Positions 23,593-33,348 of a stretch of 64,000 nucleotides of DNA are shown one piece after another. Source of the DNA: Microbacterium saccharophilum (lineage in GTDB: Bacteria; Actinomycetota; Actinomycetes; Actinomycetales; Microbacteriaceae). The number at the start of each line of letters is the position of its first letter. Positions within the stretch are counted from its first letter, which is position 1. A model generated the notes under the pieces. It saw only the letters and a list, made by a program, of their open reading frames with translations, made no database searches and was not told the origin of the DNA. The translations under genes and the position numbers were made by a program. The DNA is taken from positions 1 to 64,000 of the forward strand of contig NZ_BKAH01000013.1 in the NCBI RefSeq assembly GCF_007992455.1. Reading direction: 5' to 3'.

Positions 23593-25413
23593 ATGCCCCG
23601 TGCCGTGTCCGTCGCCGAGACGATCGACGAATATCTCGCCCGCTCGGACTGGCGCGTCAACGCCAACGCGAACCAGGGCTACTCCCTCGGCGGGATGATC
23701 CTGAACGCGGCGGGCAAGCTCGTCGCGAATTACTGGCTCGACGAGGTGTACGCCCCCGCCGCCGGCGCGGCGCACCGGGACGGCAGCATCCACATCCACG
23801 ATCTCGATGTCTTCGCCGGATACTGCGCCGGCTGGTCGCTGCGGATGGTGCTCGAACAGGGGTTCAACGGCGTCCCCGGGAAGATCGCCTCCGCGCCGCC
23901 GCGGCACTTCTCCAGCGCACTCGGTCAGCTCGTGAACTTCCTCGGGACGCTGCAGAACGAATGGGCCGGAGCGCAGGCGTTCAGCTCCTTCGACACCTAC
24001 CTCGCCCCGTACGTGCGGCGCGACGGCCTCGACTACGCCGCGGTGCACCAGGCACTGCAGGAATTCGTCTTCAACCTCAACATCCCCTCCCGCTGGGGCA
24101 CGCAGACCCCGTTCACCAACCTGACGTTCGACTGGGTCTGCCCCGACGACCTCCGCGACCAGCGCCCGCTCATCGGCGGCGAGGTGTGCGACTTCGCGTA
24201 CGGCGACCTGGCTCCGGAGATGGCGCTCATCAACCGCGCGTTCATCGAGGTGCTGACGACCGGCGACGCCGACGGGCGCGCGTTCACCTTCCCGATCCCC
24301 ACCTACAACATCACCCGCGACTTCGACTGGGACGGCCCCAACGTCGAGGCCCTGTTCGCCATGACGGCGAAGTACGGGCTCCCCTACTTCCAGAACTTCG
24401 TGAACTCCGACCTCGACCCGCACATGATCCGCTCGATGTGCTGCCGTCTGCAGCTCGACCTCACCGAGCTGCTCAAGCGCGGGAACGGCCTCTTCGGCTC
24501 GGCGGAGCAGACCGGCTCGATCGGCGTCGTCACCGTCAACTGCGCGCGCCTCGGCTTCCTGCACTCCGGCGACGAGGACGCGGCGCTGACCCGCCTCGAC
24601 GAGCTGCTGGTCATCGCGCGCGACAGCCTCGAAGCCAAGCGCGAGACCATCGGGCGCCACCTCGACGCTGGCCTCTTCCCGTACACGAAGCGGTACCTCG
24701 GCACCCTCGACAACCACTTCTCCACGATCGGCGTCAACGGCGTCAACGAGTATGTGCGGAACCTCACGCGGGACGCCGACGACATCACGACGGATGCCGG
24801 TGCGGCCCTCGCCACCCGGCTCCTCGACCGCGTCCGGGAGCGCATGGTGCAGTTCCAGGAGGAGACCGGGCACATGTACAACCTCGAGGCGAGCCCCGCC
24901 GAGGGGGCCACGTACCGGTTCGCGAAGGAGGACATCGCGCGGCTGCCCGGCATCCGGCATGCCGGCACCGACGCGAACCCGTACTACACGAACTCCTCGC
25001 AGCTGCCGGTCGGGTACACGGCCGACCCGTTCCTCGCGATGGCGATGCAGGAGCCGCTGCAGCAGAAGTACACCGGCGGCACCGTGCTGCACCTCTACCT
25101 CGGCGAGGCACTGCCCACCGCCGCGGCGTGCCGGGAGCTCGTGCGCCGGTCGCTGGAGCGCTTCCGGCTCCCCTACATCACCGTGACGCCCACGTTCTCG
25201 ATCTGCCCGCAGCACGGCTACCGCTCCGGCGAGCACGCGACCTGCCCGGAGTGCGGCGCGACCTGCGAGGTGTGGACCCGCGTCATGGGTTACTTCCGGC
25301 CCATCGCGTCGTTCAACATCGGCAAGAAGGGCGAGGCTGAGGAGCGGCAGTACTTCATCGCTGAGACGACCGGCCAGGAGACGACGTGCACACCGCTGGC
25401 GCACACGAGCTGA
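23593..25413 (+). CDS. nrdD: Anaerobic (class III) ribonucleoside-triphosphate reductase
   Basis: A 606-residue glycyl-radical enzyme that makes deoxyribonucleotides without oxygen. The glycyl-radical site is RVMGYFRP with the radical glycine at Gly566, and the C-terminal zinc site is CPQHGY ... CPECGATC. The protein starts directly at the catalytic barrel (ETIDEYLARSDWRVNANANQ); the roughly 100-residue N-terminal ATP-cone of the E. coli enzyme is missing, so dATP feedback through that domain is not expected. The ATG at 23593 has AGAGGA 6 nt upstream, and the frame before it is non-coding. It overlaps nrdG by 28 nt. Control is likely through the operator shared with adhE. Confidence 0.96.
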   Translation: MPRAVSVAETIDEYLARSDWRVNANANQGYSLGGMILNAAGKLVANYWLDEVYAPAAGAAHRDGSIHIHDLDVFAGYCAGWSLRMVLEQGFNGVPGKIASAPPRHFSSALGQLVNFLGTLQNEWAGAQAFSSFDTYLAPYVRRDGLDYAAVHQALQEFVFNLNIPSRWGTQTPFTNLTFDWVCPDDLRDQRPLIGGEVCDFAYGDLAPEMALINRAFIEVLTTGDADGRAFTFPIPTYNITRDFDWDGPNVEALFAMTAKYGLPYFQNFVNSDLDPHMIRSMCCRLQLDLTELLKRGNGLFGSAEQTGSIGVVTVNCARLGFLHSGDEDAALTRLDELLVIARDSLEAKRETIGRHLDAGLFPYTKRYLGTLDNHFSTIGVNGVNEYVRNLTRDADDITTDAGAALATRLLDRVRERMVQFQEETGHMYNLEASPAEGATYRFAKEDIARLPGIRHAGTDANPYYTNSSQLPVGYTADPFLAMAMQEPLQQKYTGGTVLHLYLGEALPTAAACRELVRRSLERFRLPYITVTPTFSICPQHGYRSGEHATCPECGATCEVWTRVMGYFRPIASFNIGKKGEAEERQYFIAETTGQETTCTPLAHTS

Positions 25414-26114
25414 GGATCGCGGGCATCACCGCGTTCTCGACGGTGGACTGGCCCGGGATGCTGACGGCGACGCTGTTCCTGCAGGGATGCCCGTGGGACT
25501 GCTTCTACTGCCACAACCCGGGCCTCATCGACCGGCGCGCGGAGACGCCGTTCTCCTGGAGCGACGTGACCGACCTGCTGTGCGAGCGGATCGGGCTGCT
25601 CGACGGCGTGGTCTTCAGCGGCGGCGAGCCGACGATGCAGCGCGCGCTGATCCCGGCGATGCAGGTCGTCCGCGCGCTCGGGTTCCGGGTCGGGCTGCAC
25701 AGCGCCGGCCCCTACCCCGGCCTGCTGGCCGCGGCGCTGCCCTACGTCGACTGGATCGGCCTGGACGTCAAGGCCGCCCCCGAGGGCTACGAAGCTGTGA
25801 CCGGCCGCGGGCCCAGCGGCGCGCACGCGTGGCGGTCGCTGGAGATCGTGCTGGGGGAACGGCTGCTGCGCGCCGGCTCTCCCCACCCCCTGGAGGTCGA
25901 GGTGCGGACGACCGTGCATCCCGCGGCGATCGACGACGACGGCGTCCGGGCGCTCGGCCGGCGACTCGCCGACGCGGGCGTGGAGTCCTGGGCCGTGCAG
26001 CGGTTCCGCGACGTCGGCACCCGGCATCCGCTCCCCCGCGCGGAAGAGGCGGTCGGCGCGCTCGCGCTCGACCGCCTCCCCGCGGAACGGTTCCGCACCC
26101 TCACGGTGCGGTGA
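25386..26114 (+). CDS. nrdG: Class III ribonucleotide reductase activase (radical SAM)
   Basis: A 242-residue radical-SAM enzyme that generates the glycyl radical on NrdD. The [4Fe-4S] motif CPWDCFYC is at Cys35/39/42, followed by the SAM-binding GGEP motif (VVFSGGEPTMQ). The GTG start at 25386 lies inside nrdD, so translation is coupled. The activase is longer than E. coli NrdG (154 residues) and resembles the NrdG2/PflA-like group that pairs with NrdD lacking an ATP cone. It faces der, the stops being 6 nt apart with no terminator room. Confidence 0.95.
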   Translation: MHTAGAHELRIAGITAFSTVDWPGMLTATLFLQGCPWDCFYCHNPGLIDRRAETPFSWSDVTDLLCERIGLLDGVVFSGGEPTMQRALIPAMQVVRALGFRVGLHSAGPYPGLLAAALPYVDWIGLDVKAAPEGYEAVTGRGPSGAHAWRSLEIVLGERLLRAGSPHPLEVEVRTTVHPAAIDDDGVRALGRRLADAGVESWAVQRFRDVGTRHPLPRAEEAVGALALDRLPAERFRTLTVR

Positions 26115-26120
26115 CGCCGC

Positions 26121-27662
26121 TCAGCGCTGGCGCTTCTCCCGGACCCGCATGTTGACGACGATCGGGGTGCCCGCGAAGCCGAAGATCTCGCGAAGGCGCC
26201 GCTGGATGAACCGGCGGTAGCCCGGGTCGAGGAACCCGGTCGTGAACAGCACGAACGTCGGCGGGCGCGTGGAGGCCTGCGTGCCGAACAGGATGCGGGG
26301 CTGCTTGCCGCCGCGGAGCGGGTGCGGGTGCTCCGCGATGAGCTCGGCGAGGAAGGCGTTGAACTTGCCGGTCGGGATGCGCTGATCCCACGACTCCAGC
26401 GCCGTCTCCAGCGCGGGGACGAGCTTGTCCAGGTGCCGGCCGGTGCGGGCGGAGAGGTTCACGCGCGGCGCCCAGGCGACGTGCGCGAGGTCCTTCTCGA
26501 TCTCCCGCTCGAGGTACCGGCGCCGGTCGATGTTCTCCATGTCGTCGTCGTTCAGGCGGTCCCACTTGTTGAACGCGAGGACGAGCGCGCGGCCCGACTC
26601 GAGCACGAGGTCGATGATCCGGACGTCCTGCTCGCTGATCGGCTCGGTGATGTCGAGGACGACGACGGCGACCTCAGCCTTCTCGAGCGCCGCGGAGGTG
26701 CGCAGCGACGCGTAGAAGTCCGCGCCCTGCTGCAGGTGCACGCGACGACGGATGCCGGCGGTGTCCACGAGGCGCCAGAGCTTGCCGCCCAGCTCGACGA
26801 TCTCGTCGACCGGGTCGCGGGTCGTCCCGGCGAGGTCGTTGACGACGACGCGCTCCTCACCGGCGGCCTTGTTCAGCAGCGACGACTTGCCGACGTTCGG
26901 GCGGCCGAGGATCGCGACGCGGCGCGGCCCGCCGAGCTCGTTCTTCGCGACGGCGGAGACGCTCGGGAGCACCTTCATCATCTCGTCCAGGAGGTCGGCG
27001 ACCCCGCGGCCGTGGATGGCGGAGACGGGGTGCGGCTCGCCGAGCCCGAGGTTCCAGAGCGCGGCGGCCTCGGGCTCGTGGCGCTGGTCGTCGATCTTGT
27101 TGGCGACGAGGAAGACGGGCTTCCCGCTCTTGCGGAGGAGGCGGACGACCTGCTCGTCGGTCGAGGTCGCGCCGACCATCGCGTCGACGACGAACAGCAC
27201 GACGTCGCAGAGGTCGATGGCGATCTCGGCCTGCGCGGCGACGGAGCGGTCGATGCCGCGGGCGTCGGGCTCCCAGCCGCCGGTGTCGACGATCGTGAAC
27301 TTCCGGTCCATCCACTCGGCCTTGTAGGTCACGCGGTCGCGGGTGACACCGGGGGTGTCCTCGACGACGGCCTCGCGACGGCCGAGGATGCGGTTGACGA
27401 GCGCCGACTTGCCGACGTTCGGGCGGCCCACGATGGCGACGACGGGAAGCGCGGGCAGCACCTCGACGACCTCGCCGCCGGCGGTGAAGCCGCCGAGGAG
27501 GTCGGCATCCTCGTCATCCAGGTCGTAGTCGGACAGCGAGGCGCGCAGCGCCGCCGCCCGCTGGTCGGCGAGCTCCTCGTCGAGGTTCGCGAGCTTCTCC
27601 TCGAGCCGGTCGGGACCGCCCTCGTACTCGTCGCCGTCGTGCTGCGATCGCAGATCGCTCAT
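26121..27662 (-). CDS. der: Ribosome-assembly GTPase Der (EngA)
   Basis: A 513-residue protein with two tandem GTPase domains, each with GRPNVGKS (P-loops near residues 80 and 250), DTGGWE / DTAGIRR switch motifs and NKID / NKWD specificity motifs, and a C-terminal KH-like domain. It is needed for maturation of the 50S subunit. The N-terminal 70 residues are an acidic extension ([15 protein letters not shown]) common in actinobacteria. It overlaps cmk by 4 nt (ATGA) and is last in the parA-scpAB-rluB-tyrA-cmk-der run. Confidence 0.97.
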   Translation of the reverse strand: MSDLRSQHDGDEYEGGPDRLEEKLANLDEELADQRAAALRASLSDYDLDDEDADLLGGFTAGGEVVEVLPALPVVAIVGRPNVGKSALVNRILGRREAVVEDTPGVTRDRVTYKAEWMDRKFTIVDTGGWEPDARGIDRSVAAQAEIAIDLCDVVLFVVDAMVGATSTDEQVVRLLRKSGKPVFLVANKIDDQRHEPEAAALWNLGLGEPHPVSAIHGRGVADLLDEMMKVLPSVSAVAKNELGGPRRVAILGRPNVGKSSLLNKAAGEERVVVNDLAGTTRDPVDEIVELGGKLWRLVDTAGIRRRVHLQQGADFYASLRTSAALEKAEVAVVVLDITEPISEQDVRIIDLVLESGRALVLAFNKWDRLNDDDMENIDRRRYLEREIEKDLAHVAWAPRVNLSARTGRHLDKLVPALETALESWDQRIPTGKFNAFLAELIAEHPHPLRGGKQPRILFGTQASTRPPTFVLFTTGFLDPGYRRFIQRRLREIFGFAGTPIVVNMRVREKRQR

Positions 27663-28360
27663 CGCTGGTCCCCTGTCCCTGCCCGGACGACGTCGAGAAC
27701 GGCGTCCACTGTCTGTGTGAAGTCGAGGTCGGTGGAGTCCACGACGGTGACGCCGGGCGCCGCCGTGAGGAAGTCCACGACCTTCGAGTCGGATGCGTCG
27801 CGCTTGTGCAGCGCGGCGGCGACCGCCGCGGCGTCGTGCGACGTCAGCTCGGCGCTGCGCCGGGCGGCGCGCACCTCGGGCGCCGCGGTCAGCAGGATGC
27901 GCACGGGCGCGTCCGGAGCGACGACGGTCGTGATGTCGCGGCCCTCGACGATGACGCCGGGCCGGCCGGAGTCGGCGACGAGACCGCGGAAGATCCCGTT
28001 GACGGTCTCCCGGACCACGGGCACGCGGGCCACGCCGCTGACCGCCTCGGAGATGCGCGGTTCGCGGATGGCGTCGGTGACGTCACGCGCGCCGACCCGC
28101 ACCCAGTACTCGTCCGGGTCGAGGGAGATGGCGTATTCGAAGTCGCCGGAGGCCTCGAGGACCGCGACGGCGTCGGACGTGTCGGCGCCGTGCTCGAGGA
28201 CGTGCCAGGCGAGCGCCCGGTACGCGGCGCCGGTGTCGAGATAGCCGTAGCCGAGGCGACGGGCCACCTCCTTCGACACGCTCGACTTGCCGCTGCCGGC
28301 GGGGCCGTCGATCGCGACGGTGACCGGCTCGCTGCCGGAATCCATCGTGGGGTCAGTCAT
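27659..28360 (-). CDS. cmk: Cytidylate kinase
   Basis: A 233-residue kinase phosphorylating CMP and dCMP. It has the P-loop GPAGSGKSS near residue 20, [13 protein letters not shown], the substrate motif [14 protein letters not shown] and the lid [10 protein letters not shown]. The ATG at 28360 overlaps the tyrA stop by 8 nt; the ATG at 28345 is an alternative. Actinobacterial genomes typically place cmk directly before der, as here. Confidence 0.95.
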   Translation of the reverse strand: MTDPTMDSGSEPVTVAIDGPAGSGKSSVSKEVARRLGYGYLDTGAAYRALAWHVLEHGADTSDAVAVLEASGDFEYAISLDPDEYWVRVGARDVTDAIREPRISEAVSGVARVPVVRETVNGIFRGLVADSGRPGVIVEGRDITTVVAPDAPVRILLTAAPEVRAARRSAELTSHDAAAVAAALHKRDASDSKVVDFLTAAPGVTVVDSTDLDFTQTVDAVLDVVRAGTGDQR

Positions 28361-29471
28361 TCGTGGTGCTCGCAATCTTCCATCCGCGCGCCTGCAGGCC
28401 GTCGACGGCCTGCCGGACGGCGCCCGGGACGACGCTGATCTCGGCGAGACCGAACTGGGCTCCCGGGGAGTGCTCGAGGCGGAGATCTTCGACGTTGACC
28501 TGCAGCTCGCCCAGTTCGCCGAAGAGGCGGCCGAGCTGGCCGGGCGTGTCGTCGACCATGACGACGACGGTCTCGAACCGGCGGTTCTGGCCGTGCTTGC
28601 CGGGGAGGCGCTCGACGCCGTCGTTGCCGCGGCGGATCGTGTCGGCGACGGTGCGGCGCGCACCGGGGGTCTCCGGGTCGCGCAGGGCGTCGGCGACGCC
28701 GCGCAGGTCGTCTGCGAGGGCATCCAGCACATCGACGACGGGGCGCGCGTTGGCTCCGAGGATCTGGACCCAGAGCTCGGGCGCCGACGCGGCGATGCGG
28801 GTCGTGTCGCGGACCCCCTGACCGGCCAGGCGCATCGACCCGTCCGGCGCGTCGACGAACCGTCCGGCGAGGAGGCTCGCGACGAGCTGCGGCACGTGGG
28901 AGATGAGCGCGACGGCGGCGTCGTGCTCCTCCGGCGTCATCTCGATGGGGGTGGCGCCGAGGTCGAGTGCGAGGCCCTCGACGAGGGCCAGGTCGGATGC
29001 GGGGGTCTCCGCGTCGCGGCAGACGACCCAGGGACGCCCGACGAAGATGTCGGCGCGGGCCGAGATGGCTCCGCCGCGCTCCCGCCCGGCCATCGGGTGC
29101 GAGCCGATGTAGTGGGTCAGGTCGACGCCGCGCGCGCGCAGCGTGCGCAGCGGGTCGAGCTTGACGCTCGCCACATCGGTGACGACGGCCTCCGGGAAGA
29201 GGATCAGTTCGCGCTCGATGACGTCGGCGGTCACATCCGGCGGCACGGCGACGACGATGAGCACGGGGCGGTCGTCGACCCGTGCGGCCCGGCCCGCGCC
29301 GTAGTCGATCGCGAGGCGCAGCTGGGCGGGCGACGCGTCGGCGAGCGCGACGTCGACGCCGAGGGCACGCAGCGCGTGGCCGATGCTCGACCCGAGCAGA
29401 CCGGCGCCGACGATGCGCACCATCCCGCTCACCCGCGCGGCGCGCGCGGGAACGCTGGTGGAATCGGTCAC
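28353..29471 (-). CDS. tyrA: Prephenate dehydrogenase
   Basis: A 372-residue tyrosine-pathway enzyme converting prephenate to 4-hydroxyphenylpyruvate. The NAD(P) motif [10 protein letters not shown] is near residue 22. The catalytic HPMAG motif appears in [13 protein letters not shown]. The last 75 residues form an ACT-like domain ([20 protein letters not shown]), suggesting tyrosine feedback. A GTG start at 29471 is used; an in-frame ATG at 29423 (MVRIVGAG) is possible but leaves no N-terminal spacer. It sits between rluB and cmk in the same transcript. Confidence 0.93.
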   Translation of the reverse strand: MTDSTSVPARAARVSGMVRIVGAGLLGSSIGHALRALGVDVALADASPAQLRLAIDYGAGRAARVDDRPVLIVVAVPPDVTADVIERELILFPEAVVTDVASVKLDPLRTLRARGVDLTHYIGSHPMAGRERGGAISARADIFVGRPWVVCRDAETPASDLALVEGLALDLGATPIEMTPEEHDAAVALISHVPQLVASLLAGRFVDAPDGSMRLAGQGVRDTTRIAASAPELWVQILGANARPVVDVLDALADDLRGVADALRDPETPGARRTVADTIRRGNDGVERLPGKHGQNRRFETVVVMVDDTPGQLGRLFGELGELQVNVEDLRLEHSPGAQFGLAEISVVPGAVRQAVDGLQARGWKIASTTND

Positions 29472-29484
29472 GGGGTTCTCCGGA

Positions 29485-30276
29485 TCAGGAATCGGGGGAC
29501 GCCGTGTCTCGAGGAGCCGTGGGCTCCGGCGCGTCCCGGCGCGCGAGGGTGAGCAGCGCGCCGCGTTCCACTGTAGTCAACTCGCGTGCCTTCCCCGCCG
29601 GGAGGGTTCCCAGGTGGAGCGGCCCGAACTGGCGGCGGACCAGCTCGATGACGGGGTGGCCGACCTCGGCCATCATGCGCCGGACGATGCGGTTGCGTCC
29701 GGAGTGCAGCGTGAGCTCGACGAGGCTCGTCGTGCCACTGGCATCCAGCAGTCGTGCCTTGTCGGCGGCGATGGGCCCGTCCTCCAGCTCGACGCCCTTC
29801 GTGAGGCGCGCGATGACCTGGGGCGTCACGCGGCCGTCGACCTTCGCGATGTACACCTTCGTCACGCCGAACGACGGGTGCGCGAGGACGTGCGCGAGGT
29901 CGCCGTCGTTCGTGAGGACGAGGAGGCCGCTCGTGTCGGCATCCAGGCGGCCGACGTTGTACAGCCGCTCCGCGAAGTCCTGCGTGTAGCGGCGCAGGTC
30001 GGGCCGGCCCTGCTCGTCCTTCATCGTGGAGACGACCCCGGTCGGCTTGTTGAGCATGACGTACCGCTTCGTGCTGTCGAGCTGGATGGCGGTGCCGTCG
30101 ACGTCGACGATGTCCACGGCCGGGTCGATGCGCCGGCCGAGCTCGGTCACGACGACGCCGTTGACGCGGATGCGGCCCTCCACGATGTACTGCTCGCACA
30201 CGCGCCGTGAGGCCACGCCGGCGTTCGCCAGCACCTTCTGCAGGCGGACGCCCTCGGTGTCCCGTTCTTCCGTCAT
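29485..30276 (-). CDS. rluB: rRNA pseudouridine synthase (RluB/RsuA family)
   Basis: A 263-residue enzyme with an N-terminal S4 domain (VRLQKVLANAGVASRRVCEQ) and the catalytic motif GRLDADTSGLL, whose Asp attacks uridine. HSGRNRIVRRMM is the third family motif. By context (next to scpB) it is the RluB-type enzyme acting on 23S rRNA. It overlaps scpB by 4 nt. Confidence 0.95.
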   Translation of the reverse strand: MTEERDTEGVRLQKVLANAGVASRRVCEQYIVEGRIRVNGVVVTELGRRIDPAVDIVDVDGTAIQLDSTKRYVMLNKPTGVVSTMKDEQGRPDLRRYTQDFAERLYNVGRLDADTSGLLVLTNDGDLAHVLAHPSFGVTKVYIAKVDGRVTPQVIARLTKGVELEDGPIAADKARLLDASGTTSLVELTLHSGRNRIVRRMMAEVGHPVIELVRRQFGPLHLGTLPAGKARELTTVERGALLTLARRDAPEPTAPRDTASPDS

Positions 30277-30896
30277 CTCAGTACCTCGCTGTCGAAGCCG
30301 TCCGACCCGTCATCGAGCAGGGGGGCGATGTGGGGCAGCTCGTCGAGCGAGTTGATGCCCAGGTTGACCAGGAGAGCGTCGGTGGTCTCGTAGTGGATGG
30401 CGCCGGTCTCGGGGTCGGTGAACGCCTCCGTGATGAGCCCGCGGCCGAGCAGGGTGCGGACGACGGAGTCGACGTTGACGGCGCGGATGGAGGCGACCTG
30501 GCCGCGGGTCACGGGCTGCTTGTAGGCGATGACGGCGAGGGTCTCCAGCGCCGCCTGCGACAGGCGCGACGGCGCCTGCGCGTTGACGAACTCCGACACG
30601 AGGGCGTCGTGCTCCTCGCGCACGTAGAGGCGCCACCCGCCGCCGACCTCGCGCAGCTCGAAGCCGCGGCGCGGACCGCCGGTCTCGCCGTCGTAGTCGG
30701 CGACGAGGCCCTCGACGGCCTGGCGCACGGCGGCGACGGGCGCGGCGACCGCCGCGGCGAGCGCGACGAGGGGCTGCGGCTCGTCGACGACCAGCAGGAT
30801 CGCCTCCAGGCGGCGGGCCACCTCGACGGGTGTCGCCGGGGCGGGCGCGTCCTCCGTCCCGGTCCCGGGATCGGCGGGCACGTGGTCAGCGGTCAT
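30273..30896 (-). CDS. scpB: Segregation and condensation protein B
   Basis: A 207-residue winged-helix subunit of the SMC-ScpAB complex that compacts and separates chromosomes. Family features include VARRLEAILLVVDEPQPL, ALETLAVIAYKQPVTRGQV and the second wing TLLGRGLITEAF. It overlaps scpA by 11 nt and rluB by 4 nt. Confidence 0.96.
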   Translation of the reverse strand: MTADHVPADPGTGTEDAPAPATPVEVARRLEAILLVVDEPQPLVALAAAVAAPVAAVRQAVEGLVADYDGETGGPRRGFELREVGGGWRLYVREEHDALVSEFVNAQAPSRLSQAALETLAVIAYKQPVTRGQVASIRAVNVDSVVRTLLGRGLITEAFTDPETGAIHYETTDALLVNLGINSLDELPHIAPLLDDGSDGFDSEVLR

Positions 30897-31719
30897 AGTC
30901 GGCTCCCAGGGTGGCGAGGTTCTCTTCGGACCAGCGTTCGGCGGTCCAGCGCAGCGTGAGCTCGCCCAGCGGCTCGAGCTGCTCGAACGAGATGGCGGCG
31001 TGACGGTAGAGCTCGAGCACGGCGATGAACCGCGCCACGACGATGCCCGGCTGGGTGACCCCGGCGATGAGCTCGCGGAAGTTGAGCGTCCCGGCGCCCT
31101 TGAGCGCCGAGACGACGACGGCGGCCTGCTCGCGGATCGACACGAGCGGCGCGTGCAGGTGGTCGAGCCCGACGTGCGGGATCTCCTTCGGGGTGAAGGC
31201 GAGGAGCGCGATGGCCGCGAAGTCGTCGGCGGACAGCGTCCAGACGAGCTCGGGGGCGGCGCGACGGTATTTCTCGTCCAGTCGCACCGAGCGGGCGTGC
31301 CGGCGGTCCTCCCGCTCGAGGCAGCGCGCGAACCAGGCGGAGACCTCCTTGAACGCGCGGTACTGCAGGAGACGGGCGAACAGCAGGTCGCGCGCCTCCA
31401 GGAGCGCGACAGCCTCCGCGTCGACGAGCTCCCCCTGCGGCAGGAGACCGGCGACCTTCATGTCGAGCAGGGTCGCCGCGACGACGAGGAACTCGGACGC
31501 CTGCTCCAGCTCCTCCCCCGCGTCGAGGCCCCGCAGGTACGAGATGAACTCGTCGGTGACCCGGCTGAGCGAGATCTCGGTGATGTCCAGCTCGTGCTTG
31601 GACAGCAGCGTGAGCAGCAGATCGAAGGGACCGTCGAAGACGCCGAGCGTCACGCGGAAGCCCGCGGCATCCGGTGTCGTCTCCTGTGCCGCGGAATCCT
31701 CGTCAGGCGACGGCGCCAC
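30886..31719 (-). CDS. scpA: Segregation and condensation protein A
   Basis: A 277-residue kleisin subunit bridging SMC heads with ScpB. The N-terminal SMC-neck-binding region reads FDGPFDLLLTLLSKHELDIT (residues 30-49), followed by ASEFLVVAATLLDMKVAGLLP, and the C-terminal winged helix ends the protein (RFIAVLELYRHAAISFEQ). The ATG overlaps the parA stop by 17 nt. Confidence 0.96.
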   Translation of the reverse strand: MAPSPDEDSAAQETTPDAAGFRVTLGVFDGPFDLLLTLLSKHELDITEISLSRVTDEFISYLRGLDAGEELEQASEFLVVAATLLDMKVAGLLPQGELVDAEAVALLEARDLLFARLLQYRAFKEVSAWFARCLEREDRRHARSVRLDEKYRRAAPELVWTLSADDFAAIALLAFTPKEIPHVGLDHLHAPLVSIREQAAVVVSALKGAGTLNFRELIAGVTQPGIVVARFIAVLELYRHAAISFEQLEPLGELTLRWTAERWSEENLATLGADYDR

Positions 31720-32599
31720 GGGCGACCAGCTCCCGCGCCAGTCGCAGGTAGGCCTGGGCGGCCGGGTGCTCGGGCGCGAACTTGGTGATCGGGACGCCGG
31801 ACACCGAGGCGTCCGGGAACTTCACGGTGCGGCCGATGACGGTCTCCAGCACGTCGTCGCCGAACGCCTCGACGACGCGCTCGAGCACCTCGCGGGAGTG
31901 CAGCGTGCGCGGGTCGTACATCGTGGCGAGGACGCCGTCGAGCGTGATCGAGGGGTTCAGCCGGTCGCGCACCTTGTCGATCGTCTCGATGAGCAGCGCG
32001 ACACCGCGCAGCGCGAAGAACTCGCACTCCAGCGGGATGAGCACGCCGTGGCTCGCGGTCAGGGCGTTGACGGTGAGGATGCCGAGCGACGGCTGGCAGT
32101 CGACGAGGATGACGTCGTACTCGCCGGAGACCTTCCGGAGCACGCGGGCGAGGATCGTCTCGCGGGCGACCTCGTTGACGAGGTGCACCTCCGCGGCGGA
32201 CAGGTCGATGTTCGCGGGGATGACGTCGAGGTTCTCCACCGACGTGGAGACGATGACATCGTGCGGGTCGCGCTTGGTGTCCAGCAGCAGGTCGTAGATG
32301 GTAGGGACGTCGTGGGTCGCGATGCCGAGACCTGCCGACAGGGCGCCCTGCGGGTCGAAGTCGACGGCCAGCACACGACGGCCGTACTGGGCGAGGGAGG
32401 CGGCCAGGTTGATGGTCGTCGTCGTCTTGCCGACGCCGCCCTTCTGGTTGCACAGCGCGATGATGCGCGCCGGACCGTGGCCGTCGAGCTTGGGCGGCGT
32501 GGCGAAGCCGTGGTACGGGCGACCGGTGGGACCCATCGGGGTGTCATCCGTGGAAGCCTTCTTCTTGCTCCCTCGCGCCTTCTCCGTCGTCACCGACAC
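31703..32599 (-). CDS. parA: ParA/Soj-family chromosome-partitioning ATPase
   Basis: A 298-residue deviant-Walker ATPase: P-loop CNQKGGVGKTTTTINLA near residue 50, Walker A' VDFDPQG and Walker B VDCQPSLG. No parB follows; this is the second, scpAB-linked ParA-like protein found in actinobacteria, not the origin-proximal parAB pair. The N-terminal 40 residues are basic and probably flexible. It likely assists SMC loading or segregation. Confidence 0.9.
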   Translation of the reverse strand: MSVTTEKARGSKKKASTDDTPMGPTGRPYHGFATPPKLDGHGPARIIALCNQKGGVGKTTTTINLAASLAQYGRRVLAVDFDPQGALSAGLGIATHDVPTIYDLLLDTKRDPHDVIVSTSVENLDVIPANIDLSAAEVHLVNEVARETILARVLRKVSGEYDVILVDCQPSLGILTVNALTASHGVLIPLECEFFALRGVALLIETIDKVRDRLNPSITLDGVLATMYDPRTLHSREVLERVVEAFGDDVLETVIGRTVKFPDASVSGVPITKFAPEHPAAQAYLRLARELVARGAVA

Positions 32600-32668
32600 T
32601 CCTGCCTCCTGTTGCGTGCCCCTGATTCTCGCACAGACACGCGCGCGAACCCGGCCCCCACGCCCGTG

Positions 32669-33280
32669 TCAGAGGCTCCCGAGCACATCCAGACGCAGCT
32701 GGGCGGCGACGGCGATGACGACGTAGTCGAGCAGCACGATGAGGGGCAGCCAGGACAGCACGAAGGCGCCGACGCGGCGCGCACCGGCACCCCACAGCCC
32801 CTCCCGCAGCGACCACCCGAGGACGGTCCAGAACAGCGGGATCGTCATGAGCCAGACGACCATGCACCAGGGGCACAGCGACCCGTACTCGAAGACGCTG
32901 CGGTAGGCGAAGAAGTGCACGAGCAGGAACCCGCCGAGCACGAAGACCCCGAACACCCGCCAGTACCAGGCGCGCATGCCCTGCGGCGAGGCCAGCGCGC
33001 TCACCCCGGCGTAGATCGGTCCGACGAAGAGGACGATCCCGATGATCGAGTTGCTGAAGCCGAGGAGGTTGCCGCCGGGCGAGAGGAGGTTGGGACCGCA
33101 CGTGACGATGGGGCTGATGTCGCACGTGATGAGCGCGTCCTCGCCCATCAGCTGTCCGGTGTACTCGCGGTACAGCAGGAACGAGACGATCCAGGCGATG
33201 AGCCCGGCCACGATCCAGAAGACCGCGAGCCCGGGGCCGGGGCGGTAGGTCGGGGCGTCCAGGCGCTCGGGTGTGCTCAC
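32669..33280 (-). CDS. Vitamin K epoxide reductase family protein (VKOR)
   Basis: A 203-residue membrane protein with four to five helices. It has the VKOR active-site CxxC (SLCPWCMVVW near residue 137) and the loop cysteines (ITCDISPIVTCGPN near 55). Actinobacterial VKOR reoxidises DsbA-like proteins, passing electrons to menaquinone and so forming disulfides in exported proteins. The GTG start at 33280 is chosen because the upstream frame lies in non-coding sequence. Stands between xerD and parA with gaps of about 70 nt. Confidence 0.93.
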   Translation of the reverse strand: MSTPERLDAPTYRPGPGLAVFWIVAGLIAWIVSFLLYREYTGQLMGEDALITCDISPIVTCGPNLLSPGGNLLGFSNSIIGIVLFVGPIYAGVSALASPQGMRAWYWRVFGVFVLGGFLLVHFFAYRSVFEYGSLCPWCMVVWLMTIPLFWTVLGWSLREGLWGAGARRVGAFVLSWLPLIVLLDYVVIAVAAQLRLDVLGSL

Positions 33281-33348
33281 GCGCCCATCATGGCCGCTCG
33301 CCCGCCCGGACGCGGGCGCCCCCGCCGTGACAAACCGAGCCGGCCCGG

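Noticed and set aside
23539..25404. 621-codon minus-strand frame opposite nrdD
   Set aside because: Same GC-driven shadow effect; low-complexity composition, and nrdD on the other strand has all catalytic motifs.
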